DNA of 64,000 nucleotides, taken from Dysgonomonas mossii (GTDB lineage: Bacteria; Bacteroidota; Bacteroidia; Bacteroidales; Dysgonomonadaceae). The stretch is from the NCBI RefSeq assembly GCF_004569505.1, contig NZ_SPPK01000001.1:558001-622000 (forward strand). Reading direction: 5' to 3'. The notes beneath the pieces were generated by a model, which did not search any database, had not been told where the DNA came from, and saw nothing but the letters and a program-made list of their open reading frames with translations. Of this stretch, positions 56,104 through 64,000 are shown one piece after another. The translations under genes were made by a program, and so were the position numbers. Each line of letters starts with the position of its first letter. Position 1 is the stretch's first letter.

Positions 56104-56928
56104 ATGACTCTGAAAGAATTACATAAAAAGGTTATGTCTTTTGATGATACACCTTTGATGCCTGTTGTTTTTGTGGGACATGGAACCCCAATGAATGCAA
56201 TAGAAGATAATGAGTTTGTGCACGGGTGGAATCGGCTGGGGAGTGAACTGCCAAAGCCTCGTGCTATTCTTTGTATCTCAGCGCACTGGGAAACAAGGGG
56301 GACATTTGTGACAGCAATGGATATGCCGAAAACAATTCATGATTTCTACGGTTTTCCAAGAGAATTATATAATCAGCGCTATGCTGCGCCCGGTTCACAA
56401 GACTTGTCAGCTATTGTGAAAGATCATGTAAAAGCAGTAGAACTTGATTACGAATGGGGCTTAGATCATGGTAGCTGGAGTGTGTTGAAGCATATCTATC
56501 CTTTGGCTGATATACCTGTTGTACAGCTTAGTATAGACCACTTTAAAGGACCAGAGTATCACTATGAACTGGCTCGGGAACTGTTTTTCCTGCGTTCTAA
56601 AGGTGTTTTGGTAATCGGTAGTGGCAATATGATTCATAATCTCAGGATGGTGAAAGTAGAGAATGGAGACTTCAATACGGAATATGGTTATGATTGGGCT
56701 TTTGAACTGAATGATATTTTCAAAAATAAAATCCAAGACGAGAATCACAATGCTTTGATTAACTTTAGTCACCTGCACGATTCTGCACGACTAGCTATTC
56801 CTACCCCGGAGCATTATATTCCGCTACTCTATATCTTAGCCTTGCAACAGAAAGGAGAGGAAGTCCGATTCTTTAATGATAAGGTTATAGCCGGATCTTT
56901 GAGTATGACGTCTTTGATTATATCTTAG
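56104..56928 (+). CDS. ygiD: 4,5-DOPA dioxygenase-like extradiol enzyme (YgiD)
   Basis: 274 residues. Class III extradiol (LigB) fold with the YgiD zinc/iron residues: His in VFVGHGTPMNAIE, ICISAHWETRG, the YAAPGSQDLS loop, GLDHGSWSVLKHIYPLADIP and GSGNMIHNLRM. Relatives open the catechol ring of DOPA; the physiological substrate in this organism is unknown. Starts 19 bases after the YceI terminator T-run. Confidence 0.9.
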   Translation: MTLKELHKKVMSFDDTPLMPVVFVGHGTPMNAIEDNEFVHGWNRLGSELPKPRAILCISAHWETRGTFVTAMDMPKTIHDFYGFPRELYNQRYAAPGSQDLSAIVKDHVKAVELDYEWGLDHGSWSVLKHIYPLADIPVVQLSIDHFKGPEYHYELARELFFLRSKGVLVIGSGNMIHNLRMVKVENGDFNTEYGYDWAFELNDIFKNKIQDENHNALINFSHLHDSARLAIPTPEHYIPLLYILALQQKGEEVRFFNDKVIAGSLSMTSLIIS

Positions 56929-56944
56929 AGTGGAGAGAAATCTA

Positions 56945-57883
56945 CTATTTTGTGCTTACTATTTTATCGCCTCTGAAGTTTAATTGTCCTGCCGGATAAA
57001 GCCATTGTTCCGCATTGCCATTTTTAACGACTTCTGTAGGTTCACCCCATGCAAGGCGAGTCATATCTTTGGTCATACCAACCCTGATTTTGTTTTGCAA
57101 TATACGGCGGAAATTGTTTACATTATATTTCTTTGTCAACTCGCTAGCTTCAGTTGCAGTGTATACTTTTTTTATACCTTCGTTGTTATTCAAAAGAGAG
57201 TAGGGGATTGCGGTTTTTAATCCACCTTTGCTTTCTAATATCAGAGATAATTCATTGTTTGTGTTATCTATTGTCAGATCGGTACATTTCCACGTTTGAC
57301 CTGTTGTAAACGATAGCGCTTTTCCGGTAGAAAGATTACGTGACATTTTCAGGATGTCGTCGGATAGAACATATTCTTTTCCCCTTTGTATTGCTTTCTG
57401 TTTTAGAAAAAATCCTGTAACGATAAATGGAAATGTATATTCGGAATCGACATTGTATTTATAAAACAATACGTCTCCACTCGATTTTTCCTGAAGTTTC
57501 AGATAATAATCATCTGCATAGTCTTGTTTGTTTGATTTTGCTTTTGGGTGATTCAAAACTTCTAAAATCTGGAAATATTTTCCAGCCAGATCTTCATAGC
57601 GAGAATTGTAATTATCATTCGGTTTATAGATGTTCTTTTCGTCGTTTAGTATGTCGTCATCCTTTTTATACTTGAGGATAAATCCACTGTATCCATATTT
57701 TTGTGAAGGCTTATCAAGGCCTTTAAGAAATAATTCTTGTCCTGTATATTGTAGAACATCTTTTCCTAGAAAGTTTCTAGTGCTGTCGTATGGGTGAATA
57801 TCTATCTCTTGCTTTTTGTTCTTTTGAGCAAATATTGAATAACTCAGTAAAGCCAAGACGGCTATTAGTAATGTTTTTCTCAT
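56945..57883 (-). CDS. Secreted protein with BamE/SmpA-like C-terminus, function unknown
   Basis: 312 residues. Signal peptide ending IFAQ. The middle is beta-rich and unlike any family I recognise. The last 45 residues, NKIRVGMTKDMTRLAWGEPTEVV then NAEQWLYPAGQLNFRGDKIV, follow the BamE/SmpA pattern (GMTxxxVxxxxGxP...W.Y). I infer an envelope role. Convergent with ygiD with no visible shared terminator; 170-base gap before the next gene. Confidence 0.7.
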   Translation of the reverse strand: MRKTLLIAVLALLSYSIFAQKNKKQEIDIHPYDSTRNFLGKDVLQYTGQELFLKGLDKPSQKYGYSGFILKYKKDDDILNDEKNIYKPNDNYNSRYEDLAGKYFQILEVLNHPKAKSNKQDYADDYYLKLQEKSSGDVLFYKYNVDSEYTFPFIVTGFFLKQKAIQRGKEYVLSDDILKMSRNLSTGKALSFTTGQTWKCTDLTIDNTNNELSLILESKGGLKTAIPYSLLNNNEGIKKVYTATEASELTKKYNVNNFRRILQNKIRVGMTKDMTRLAWGEPTEVVKNGNAEQWLYPAGQLNFRGDKIVSTK

Positions 57884-58034
57884 TCTTTATCTTTTAAAGG
57901 GCATAAAAGTAAATATATTCGATAGAATATTCGGCTTGATGTTTGTTGTAAGTGAATTAGATTTAGTTTTTTTTGTATTTAATAAAAATCTTTCTAAAAT
58001 ATTTTATTGCCTCATTCGTCATAAATAATAGAGA

Positions 58035-58042
58035 TATTTTTG
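58035..58042 (+). promoter_or_regulatory. -7 element of the ECF module
   Basis: TATTTTTG, full TAnnTTTG match; the -33 position reads TCAT, so housekeeping use is uncertain. Confidence 0.4.
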
Positions 58043-58056
58043 AGATAAAATAAATA

Positions 58057-58167
58057 ATGGAAAAGAAAGATATAAGTAAAACGGCTGTCCCTATAGCAAT
58101 TATAGTTGCTTCATTACTGATGGCAACGATTAGTATACTTCATTTGTATTTCAGTGTGATAGAATAA
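58057..58167 (+). CDS. 36-residue single-span membrane peptide
   Basis: MEKKDISKTAVPIAIIVASL begins a basic N-terminus followed by one hydrophobic helix (about 11-31) and a short acidic end (FSVIE). ATG at 58057, TAA at 58165-58167. It lies 15 bases after a TATTTTTG -7 element (58035-58042) and 28 bases before the next gene of the sigma module. Coding is supported by position, clean start and membrane-helix composition; conservation is not known. Confidence 0.6.
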   Translation: MEKKDISKTAVPIAIIVASLLMATISILHLYFSVIE

Positions 58168-58195
58168 GAGTTTGAGAAATAAAAGGATAAACAAT

Positions 58196-58576
58196 ATGAA
58201 AAATTTTAAAAGAAAAAAGATCGCGTACTTTTTTATATTTATTGCTGTTTTTGCAGCATCCATAGCTGTTGTAATGTTTCTGTGGAATGCTCTGATACCT
58301 TCAATAATAGGATGGACGTCTATTAATTATTGGCAGGCGGCCGGGCTTATGATACTGTCGAGGTTACTGTTGGGCGGCTTTGGACGTTTTGGTAAATTTG
58401 GAAGACATCCTCGCCATGATAAGCGAAATGAAGATTTCTACTATTGGCATGCATTAAGAGCAAAAATGAAAGATATGCCTCTTAGTGAGCGACGCGAATA
58501 TATTCGGAAGCACATGAGAGAAAGATGTGAAAGAAGAGGTTTTGAATCAGATATGGCCAACGACAATAAAGAATGA
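58196..58576 (+). CDS. Small membrane protein coupled to an ECF sigma factor
   Basis: 126 residues from the ATG at 58196; a TTG at 58172 would add 8 residues. Basic start, membrane helix (about 8-32), a second weakly hydrophobic segment (about 42-62), then a soluble tail with PLSERREYIRKHMRERCERR. No HAT-like zinc anti-sigma motif is seen. The ATGA overlap with the sigma gene implies coupled translation, and an anti-sigma or sensor role is inferred from that alone. Confidence 0.75.
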   Translation: MKNFKRKKIAYFFIFIAVFAASIAVVMFLWNALIPSIIGWTSINYWQAAGLMILSRLLLGGFGRFGKFGRHPRHDKRNEDFYYWHALRAKMKDMPLSERREYIRKHMRERCERRGFESDMANDNKE

Positions 58577-59142
58577 CGAACGATTTAGCTAAAGGACAAC
58601 AGAATGTTACCGATATTTTCTATAAATATCGCGTGCAGCTGAAAAATTATATAGCTAAACGAGTCTTTTCGAAGGAGGATAGGGAAGATATTTTGCAGAA
58701 TGTTTTTTATCAATTATCAAAAATAGATATGATAGAAAAACCAATTGAGCAAATGTCTGCGTGGTTGTATTCAGTGGCCAATAATCAGATCATAGACCGT
58801 AGCCGCAAGCATAGGGAGGTGGATATGCCTTATGTGACAGCTAAAGATGATGAAGATACATTCTTAGCGGAGGTCTCTAGTCTTATGTTTGATAAAGATG
58901 CATCTCCCGAGACTACATATTTGCGGGCTTTGGTCTGGGAAGAATTAGACGCTGCTTTGTCCGAACTTCCGATTGAACAACGGGAGGCATTTGAGCTGAC
59001 AGAGCTTGATGGCTTTTCTTTTAAGGAAATATCAGAAGCTACCGGAGTAAGTGTAAACACACTGATATCTCGCAAACGTTATGCCGTGCTTCATTTGCGA
59101 GAAAGGCTAGGTAATTTATATAAAGAGTTGTTAGAGGGGTGA
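58573..59142 (+). CDS. ECF-type RNA polymerase sigma factor
   Basis: 189 residues. Region 2 (YRVQLKNYIAKRVFSKEDREDILQNV in parts, AWLYSVANNQIIDRSRKHRE) and region 4 (LPIEQREAFELTELDGFSFKEI, then GVSVNTLISRKRYAVLHLRERL). The linker is longer than in small ECFs. It probably directs a limited regulon under the control of the upstream membrane proteins. A terminator follows. Confidence 0.92.
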   Translation: MTNDLAKGQQNVTDIFYKYRVQLKNYIAKRVFSKEDREDILQNVFYQLSKIDMIEKPIEQMSAWLYSVANNQIIDRSRKHREVDMPYVTAKDDEDTFLAEVSSLMFDKDASPETTYLRALVWEELDAALSELPIEQREAFELTELDGFSFKEISEATGVSVNTLISRKRYAVLHLRERLGNLYKELLEG

Positions 59143-59191
59143 AGACTCTTTGAGTGCTACTTTGTAGAATACTTCAATAGCTTCATCTTCT

Positions 59192-59228
59192 AAAAAGACT
59201 AAGAGTGGATCGCTTTTGGTCTTTTTTT
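59192..59228 (+). terminator. Terminator after the sigma factor gene
   Basis: AAAAAGAC (59192-59199) pairs with GTCTTTTT (59219-59226), followed by more T. Confidence 0.6.
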
Positions 59229-59380
59229 GTTTTTTATAAAGGTTATAAAGGAGAATAATATCATATTTTATGTTAAAAGAGTAACTTCTTTATACTTTCT
59301 GCGTTATTAATAATAAGAAGTATAACATTATTATTTCTAGAAATAATTATAATATCACTTTTTTATTTAAACACTACCAT

Positions 59381-59417
59381 GAAGCACTTAACTGAGACAG
59401 ATAAGTGCTTCTTTTTT
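59381..59417 (+). terminator. Orphan terminator
   Basis: GAAGCACTTA (59381-59390) pairs perfectly with TAAGTGCTTC (59402-59411), then six T. About 150 bases separate it from the previous terminator, with no coding frame between. Confidence 0.85.
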
Positions 59418-59433
59418 ATATAAATCAATTGAG

Positions 59434-59462
59434 TTTGAGTATCCGTTTTTTTTATACCTTTG
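59434..59462 (+). promoter_or_regulatory. Promoter of the TPR gene
   Basis: TACCTTTG (59455-59462) is a full -7 match; TTTG (59434-59437) is 17 bases upstream. It sets the gene start at 59487, not the TTG at 59460 that lies inside the -7 element. Confidence 0.6.
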
Positions 59463-59486
59463 CCAACATATATATCAATACAATTT

Positions 59487-60437
59487 ATGCGCAAGACAAA
59501 GAAGATTTCACAAACACACAGTAAGTTATACTTTCTGATTCTTATTATATTCCCTTTGGTTTTTGGCTCGTGTAGATTGTTTGATAAAGATATCAGGCAA
59601 GATAAACATATTGTCTCTTTTAAGCATCAGATGGGACGTGTTGCAGATAGCTTAGATACACCGGCCGAAAGAATTAATGCATTGAAGACAATATTGGAGA
59701 ACATAGAAGCCGATGAGGATTTGATAACTCCTCGAAAAAAAAATAAGTTGCTGATAGAGGCAAATTTTTATCTGAGCAATGAATATTTTAATGTCAAGAA
59801 TTATAAAAAGGCAATAGAATGTACCGATATTGCCATAGGGCTTGATACTACTGATGCTACCGGGTATTATAATCGGGGAAGTATTTACCAATCGATAGGA
59901 GATGATAGCCTTGCCATGAGGGATTATACGCAGGCTATCAGACTAAATAATAATTATGCCGATGCATATTACAATAGAGGTATAATCTATGAAGTAGGTG
60001 GAGAATGTGAGAAAGCACTTGAAGACTACAATCGGGCGATAAAAGAAGAACCAAAAAATGTTGCAGATATCTATAATAATAGAGGAAATATATATTTGTC
60101 TATGAAAGATACCAGCAAAGCATTAAGCGACTATTCGAGAGTATTGGAAATAGACACTGCGAATATAAATGCATATACCAACCGAGCCGAAATATATATA
60201 CTCCGTCAGGAATTTGATAAAGCTTTAGACGATTGTAATAAAGGACTTATTCTCGATCCTGAGAATATACGCCTGTATTACAAACGTGCTGCAATTTATG
60301 AGCGAAAGAATGAATATGATGAAGCTATAGCTGATTATGAAAAAGTTCTGGACTTGGATAGGCATGATTTGTATAAAGCACGAATTAAGACCAAGGAGTC
60401 TATAAGGAAATTAAAAACATTGGCTCGAAAAAGATGA
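59487..60437 (+). CDS. TPR-repeat lipoprotein
   Basis: 316 residues. Lipobox LVFGSC near residue 29, then at least five tetratricopeptide repeats (for example AIECTDIAIGLDTTDATGYY, DSLAMRDYTQAIRLNNNYAD, ALDDCNKGLILDPENIRLYY), the last ending near 300. A periplasm-facing protein-interaction scaffold; partner unknown. Confidence 0.88.
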   Translation: MRKTKKISQTHSKLYFLILIIFPLVFGSCRLFDKDIRQDKHIVSFKHQMGRVADSLDTPAERINALKTILENIEADEDLITPRKKNKLLIEANFYLSNEYFNVKNYKKAIECTDIAIGLDTTDATGYYNRGSIYQSIGDDSLAMRDYTQAIRLNNNYADAYYNRGIIYEVGGECEKALEDYNRAIKEEPKNVADIYNNRGNIYLSMKDTSKALSDYSRVLEIDTANINAYTNRAEIYILRQEFDKALDDCNKGLILDPENIRLYYKRAAIYERKNEYDEAIADYEKVLDLDRHDLYKARIKTKESIRKLKTLARKR

Positions 60438-60880
60438 TATGACTATTTGGTGTAGTCTTCTCTTCAGAAGGGTGCTTAATAATATCTAATCTCTTTAAAT
60501 AATATATAAAACGTATAGCAACAAATAGGGAAGATCTATTTGTTGCTCTTTTTTTATGCGGATTTGTTGTAGAGTTTTGCATTATGATATGGATATTTCA
60601 ATATGTTTTTGATGTATGTTCCTCTTTTTGTAACCCTATGAGTGAGGCAAGATGTTATACTTTTCTACCGTATTTTTGTGCTCTAGAAAATGTGATAAAA
60701 ATACAATTAGGATTCCTTGTAATTGTTTCCAGGCCTACTTTTACATATTTATGTGGTTTTGTAAAACTAAACATATTATTCTCTTGTTTTTATATGATGA
60801 ATATTCAATACAATTAAGGTTTTAATATTATTATTAATCAAGATTTATTTCTAATCTTTTCTCTCTACAACATAAATGTC
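60438..60880. other. Gene-free stretch of 443 bases
   Basis: Holds the TPR gene terminator (60517-60556). A 77-codon frame at 60584-60817 has an unlikely Cys/Phe-rich product and is not annotated. Confidence 0.6.
60517..60556 (+). terminator. Terminator downstream of the TPR gene
   Basis: AGCAACAAATAG (60517-60528) pairs perfectly with CTATTTGTTGCT (60536-60547), then CTTTTTTT. Confidence 0.92.
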
Positions 60881-61846
60881 ATGAAAAACGAATTAAACAG
60901 TAAATTAATTATATCTATCAAAGAAGCCCTTCCTCCTCAGATAAAGGTTGCAACCTACTTAATGGATTTGCTTTCTATCGGGCGTGAAGCTGTTTATCGT
61001 AGGATAAGAGGGGATGTGTCTTTTGACTTAGAGGAGCTCTCTGTAATATCTAAAGCGTTAAGCATATCAATTGATGATATTTTGGGTAAGAATGATACTA
61101 CAGCGTTATTTAGCATAAATATGATTCAAGAAGAATCATTTTTTGAGCAATATTGTAATTCTTTGATTTTTTATACAGATATTTTTAGTAGAATGAAAAT
61201 GTACTCTGGTTCTCAGGTACAAGGTGCTAATAATGAGTTACCTTTTTCATTTTACCTTTCTTATGAAAAAATAGCTAAGTTCTATTTATACAAATGGGTA
61301 TATCAGCTTCAGACTTCCAAGCCTACTGTTCCGTTTTCTGAGTTCTACTTGCCTCAGAGAGTTATCGACCTGAATAAAAAGTATATTTCAGAATCTAACT
61401 CTTCTTGTCATACAACGTCTATCCTATCTCAAAATGTTTTGTCTTCATTTCTGAATACAGTAAAATACTTTTATAGACTTAATTTGTTGAACAATCAGGA
61501 TCTAGAAGAAATTAAGAACGAGTTGTTGTGCATGTTGGAGAGATTGGAGTCGATGTCTATATCAGGAGTTTGGATGGATGACTTTGAATTTAACTTTTAT
61601 ATATCCAATATCGATTTTGATACCACTTATAGTTATATGCAGTGTCCTGAATTCGAATTGTCTACGATACGTGTATTTTCTATTAACGTAGTGAGATCGT
61701 TTACTCCTGAAATATGTCAAGCTAACAAGAAATGGATTGAATCTTTGAAACGCTATTCTACATTGATCTCTAAAAGTGGAGATTTATACAGAACAGAATT
61801 TTTTAATAATCAGAGAAAGATTCTACGAGATATATTTATTGACTGA
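60881..61846 (+). CDS. HTH transcriptional regulator with helical C-terminal domain
   Basis: 321 residues. N-terminal helix-turn-helix (about 20-72: IKVATYLMDLLSIGREAVYR, then FDLEELSVISKALSISIDDI) of the BetR/XRE-like kind, followed by some 245 residues, rich in Tyr, Phe and helix, that match no family I know. The layout (HTH plus a large sensor-like domain) is repeated in Bacteroidota genomes. Convergent with the outer-membrane-like gene 51 bases away. Confidence 0.78.
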   Translation: MKNELNSKLIISIKEALPPQIKVATYLMDLLSIGREAVYRRIRGDVSFDLEELSVISKALSISIDDILGKNDTTALFSINMIQEESFFEQYCNSLIFYTDIFSRMKMYSGSQVQGANNELPFSFYLSYEKIAKFYLYKWVYQLQTSKPTVPFSEFYLPQRVIDLNKKYISESNSSCHTTSILSQNVLSSFLNTVKYFYRLNLLNNQDLEEIKNELLCMLERLESMSISGVWMDDFEFNFYISNIDFDTTYSYMQCPEFELSTIRVFSINVVRSFTPEICQANKKWIESLKRYSTLISKSGDLYRTEFFNNQRKILRDIFID

Positions 61847-61897
61847 TTTTTTTATATAATAAGATAATTCATTACTGACTATATACATCCAGAGAGT

Positions 61898-62662
61898 TTA
61901 TTTCTTGTAGAATACCGGGGCAAAGTATGGCCTGTTCACCCATTTCCCGTTGAATGGATTAAGCTCACGGATTACACCGCCTTCGATTCCAAATTTTTCA
62001 GTGATTTTGACCTCTAGCGTGCCTCCGTAATATGTTTGAGGATACATACCCATCATCGGGCCTTCTACTCCGTTATGTTTTCCTCTCACGGAATATTGTC
62101 CTCGGGCATTTATTCTTATTCTGTCGCTTAAGATGAATTTCATATTTCCTCCTGCACCCACATCGTTGTAGTTCCCTCCATATAGTGCATATTTTGAGGC
62201 GTAAGGACCAGCTGAAATTACCAGCCAATCTGTTGGTTGATAGTTAAAGTACATACTTACAGACCTTACTGCGCCTATGGATGGATATGTATTCTGTATA
62301 GAAGATGAACTGAGCCAAGCTTCGTTATCCAGATTCATTCCTGAATAATAGCTATAGTCATTGGCAAAAGGATACCGCGTAATCGTATTGCTTTCTACAG
62401 GAGGTCCGAGATATACATCAAGCGGAGGAAGTATTAAGTCTATAGTTGCATCATCTCCTTTTTCTAAAGGTTTATACAAATCATATTTGCTTGCAGATGA
62501 TTTGTTGTTGCCTGATACATCCAGGTTCAAATAATTCTCTAACCTTTCATCAAATTTGAAAGATCCTTTCTTTAGAGGAGGAAAGCTATCTTTAGGAATC
62601 TCAGTTTGGGAATAAGAGGTAACTGAGACGAGTAAAAGTAGTATAAAGACTAGATTTTTCAT
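61898..62662 (-). CDS. Secreted, probable outer-membrane beta-barrel protein
   Basis: 254 residues. Signal peptide ending SYSQ, a soluble N-terminal part with Pro/Lys-rich stretches, then alternating aromatic/polar strands (MYFNYQPTDWLVISAGPYAS, MKFILSDRIRINARGQYSV, GGTLEVKITEKFGIEGGVI) suggesting an eight-strand barrel. Not assigned to a family. Confidence 0.65.
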   Translation of the reverse strand: MKNLVFILLLLVSVTSYSQTEIPKDSFPPLKKGSFKFDERLENYLNLDVSGNNKSSASKYDLYKPLEKGDDATIDLILPPLDVYLGPPVESNTITRYPFANDYSYYSGMNLDNEAWLSSSSIQNTYPSIGAVRSVSMYFNYQPTDWLVISAGPYASKYALYGGNYNDVGAGGNMKFILSDRIRINARGQYSVRGKHNGVEGPMMGMYPQTYYGGTLEVKITEKFGIEGGVIRELNPFNGKWVNRPYFAPVFYKK

Positions 62663-63124
62663 GATTTCTTGTTTTTAATTACTACAACAGTAAAGTTAAT
62701 AAATAATTGTGAAAGAAACATATATTTCTTTGTAAAAAGAAGCTGTAAATAACTGATAGATTTATGCTTTATAGCTCATTTAGGAAATGTTTACCTACCA
62801 AAAGGTGACAAAAGTAACAGTTTTTATCTGTTTTTGTGCTGTCACTTTTGCTCATTCTTATTTCCCCATACTCTTTTTTGTTATTTATATAATAAGATAA
62901 AATTAGCATAAATAAATTTATATAAATCCTTGTTCTATTGCATTGCCTTTCTGGTCTATGTATTGCAATATTGTATAAATATATTTATATATATATATGA
63001 TTTATCTTATTTTGATAATAGATGGATAGTGCTTATCTTTGTAATATAAAAATAAGGTGTATTGCTATGATATACTTTATATTATAAATAGTTACTCATC
63101 AGATATAACAGAAAGGGTAGTTTT
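62663..63124. other. Gene-free stretch of 462 bases
   Basis: Very AT-rich. Holds repeat copy D (62800-62853) and a run of alternating T/A at 62978-62999. No gene. Confidence 0.6.
62800..62853 (+). repeat. Dispersed intergenic repeat, copy D (short form)
   Basis: AAAAGGTGACA, then AAAAGTAACA (62810-62819), a 20-base loop and TGTCACTTTT (62840-62849) followed by GCTCA. One A-C mismatch on this strand is a G-U pair on the other. Confidence 0.7.
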
Positions 63125-63846
63125 ATGAAAACAACATTAATTAGAGCATCTTCAAGAGGATCAGCAAACCATGGATGGTTGAACACACACCATACTTTCA
63201 GTTTTGCAAACTACTATGATCCCAACCGTATACATTTTGGCGCATTAAGGGTTATAAACGACGATATAATTGCCGGAGGAGAAGGCTTTGGGACCCATCC
63301 ACATGACATATGGAAATAATTACTATTCCCTTGTATGGTGATTTGGAACACAAGGATAGCATGGGGCATACAGAAGTGATAAAAGCCGGAGAAGTGCAGG
63401 TAATGAGTGCCGGATCGGGTATAACACATAGTGAATACAATGCTAATGAGTATAAACCGGTAAGTCTTTTCCAGATATGGGTTTTTCCATCTCAAAAAAA
63501 TGTAGAACCTCGTTACGACCAACGTGAATTTGATTTTATAGACAATAAAAATCAATTCATCCAAATTGTTGGACCGAAGAGTGATCCTTCAAATACAGCA
63601 CTTTGGATACATCAGGATGCTTGGTTTAATATGGGTACTTTCGATAAAGGTGTCAACACAAGCTATCAGGTGAAGAAAAAAGGGAACGGTGTATTTGCTA
63701 TGGTTGTTGAAGGAGAGTTTTCTGTCGAAGGGCAAAAATTATATCACAGAGATGCATTTGGTGTATGGGATACAGATGGTATAAATATCACCGCAGAATC
63801 TGACAATGCACGTATACTGCTGATAGATGTGCCGATGGTATTTTAA
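63125..63846 (+). pseudogene. Pirin-family protein gene interrupted by a 1-base frameshift
   Basis: The first 64 codons (63125-63319) give the pirin start [20 protein letters not shown] through [10 protein letters not shown] and then run into IWK-stop. The rest, [20 protein letters not shown] to the normal C-terminus, is in the +1-shifted frame from 63310. Normal pirins read HPHDNMEIITIP: inserting one A after 63307 (GACAATATGG) restores a single frame. Pirins bind iron through His-x-His of the first half and His-x3-Glu-like GITHSE of the second, so the break splits the metal site. Either a true pseudogene or a sequencing error. Confidence 0.85.
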
Positions 63847-63874
63847 TAGAAGAGGTTAAATTATATACATTAGT

Positions 63875-63913
63875 AAAAGGATCTCAAAGCCGAGCTTTGA
63901 GATCCTTTTTTTA
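63875..63913. terminator. Strong terminator after the pirin gene
   Basis: AAAAGGATCTCAAAG (63875-63889) pairs perfectly with CTTTGAGATCCTTTT (63895-63909), followed by T-run on the plus strand; four U also follow on the minus strand. Confidence 0.9.
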
Positions 63914-63923
63914 TAATAAAAGT

Positions 63924-64000
63924 CAGTAGGCTTTATAATTATCATTCAGACGTTTTACTTTACTCGTCTTTACCTTTACATCGTGGCAATAAATAAGGGT
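63924..64000 (-). CDS. Possible 3' end of a gene entering from the right edge
   Basis: On the minus strand the frame from the window edge is open for 25 codons and ends in TGA (63926-63924); the product ends YCHDVKVKTSKVKRLNDNY-KAY. Basic C-terminus, and the terminator at 63875-63913 is placed correctly. Too short to identify. Confidence 0.35.

Larger units (their letters stand above)
59143..59486. other. Gene-free stretch of 344 bases
   Basis: Holds the sigma operon terminator (59192-59228), a second terminator with no gene in front (59381-59417) and a promoter for the TPR gene (59434-59462). Confidence 0.6.

Noticed and set aside
59330..59347. 18-bp palindrome ATTATTTCTAGAAATAAT
   Set aside because: Very AT-rich and expected by chance in such spacer; no second copy seen.
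60584..60817. 77-codon frame in the gap before the HTH gene
   Set aside because: Product is Cys/Phe-rich with no domain, no promoter or terminator of its own, and composition like translated AT-rich spacer.
63300..63325. Programmed frameshift in the pirin gene
   Set aside because: No slippery heptamer or downstream structure seen at the break; a simple deletion or sequencing error is more likely.

Overview
The window is chromosomal DNA from a member of the Bacteroidota. A SusC/SusD/SusE glucan-uptake locus with a GH97 enzyme, KdsA, ABC-F proteins, a DUF5686 protein and promoters of the TTTG-N19-TAnnTTTG type all point that way, as does the lack of Shine-Dalgarno-like sequences before most starts. 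Gene content fits Bacteroidales, perhaps the Dysgonomonas group; that placement is inference. I saw no insertion sequence, prophage, CRISPR array, tRNA or rRNA.

Layout. 1-3.5 kb (minus strand): a cut-off prephenate dehydratase gene behind a Phe/Tyr-codon transcription attenuator, a sialidase-like secreted protein, and a PIN-PhoH ATPase. 3.6-6.7 kb: a compact run of kdsA, comB-like, yraN, an MmcQ/YjbR protein and birA, followed by a secreted GH3 enzyme. 9.1-16.5 kb: an arginine cluster (argR, a GNAT acetyltransferase, argG, argC, argD) with a glycosyltransferase and a MutS-like ATPase between argC and argD. 16.5-30 kb: small membrane proteins, a GH25 lysozyme, an M13 peptidase, an SGNH hydrolase, an ABC-F protein, a GT39-like membrane protein, a HerA/DUF853 ATPase, an rRNA-type methyltransferase and an AsmA protein. 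30.2-35.9 kb: a complete tripartite RND efflux operon. 36.5-44.7 kb: SusC-SusD-SusE and GH97, flanked by LacI-type palindromes. 44.8-57.9 kb: L-cysteine desulfidase, a lipid kinase, DUF5686, acyl-CoA ligase-DUF1697-EttA, LysR, YceI, and a DOPA-dioxygenase-like protein. 58-64 kb: an ECF sigma module that opens with a 36-residue membrane peptide, a TPR lipoprotein, an HTH regulator, an outer-membrane-like protein, and a pirin gene broken by a 1-base frameshift.

Regulation is the most interesting layer. (1) The pheA leader encodes an 18-residue peptide with 7 Phe and 4 Tyr codons. It is followed by mutually exclusive antiterminator and terminator helices, and the terminator U-tract ends 11 bases before the pheA start codon. 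(2) The argR promoter carries an ARG-box-like palindrome over its expected transcription start. (3) The glucan locus has a 26-bp perfect palindrome with a CTGCAAACGTTTGCAG core next to the GH97 promoter and a near copy upstream of susC. (4) Four copies of an uncatalogued intergenic repeat (motif AAAAGGTGACA plus a hairpin with a 20-21 nt loop) lie in four separate gaps. (5) Many genes end in strong intrinsic terminators, one of which (59381-59417) has no recognisable gene in front of it.

All assignments come from reading the sequence; no database search was run.
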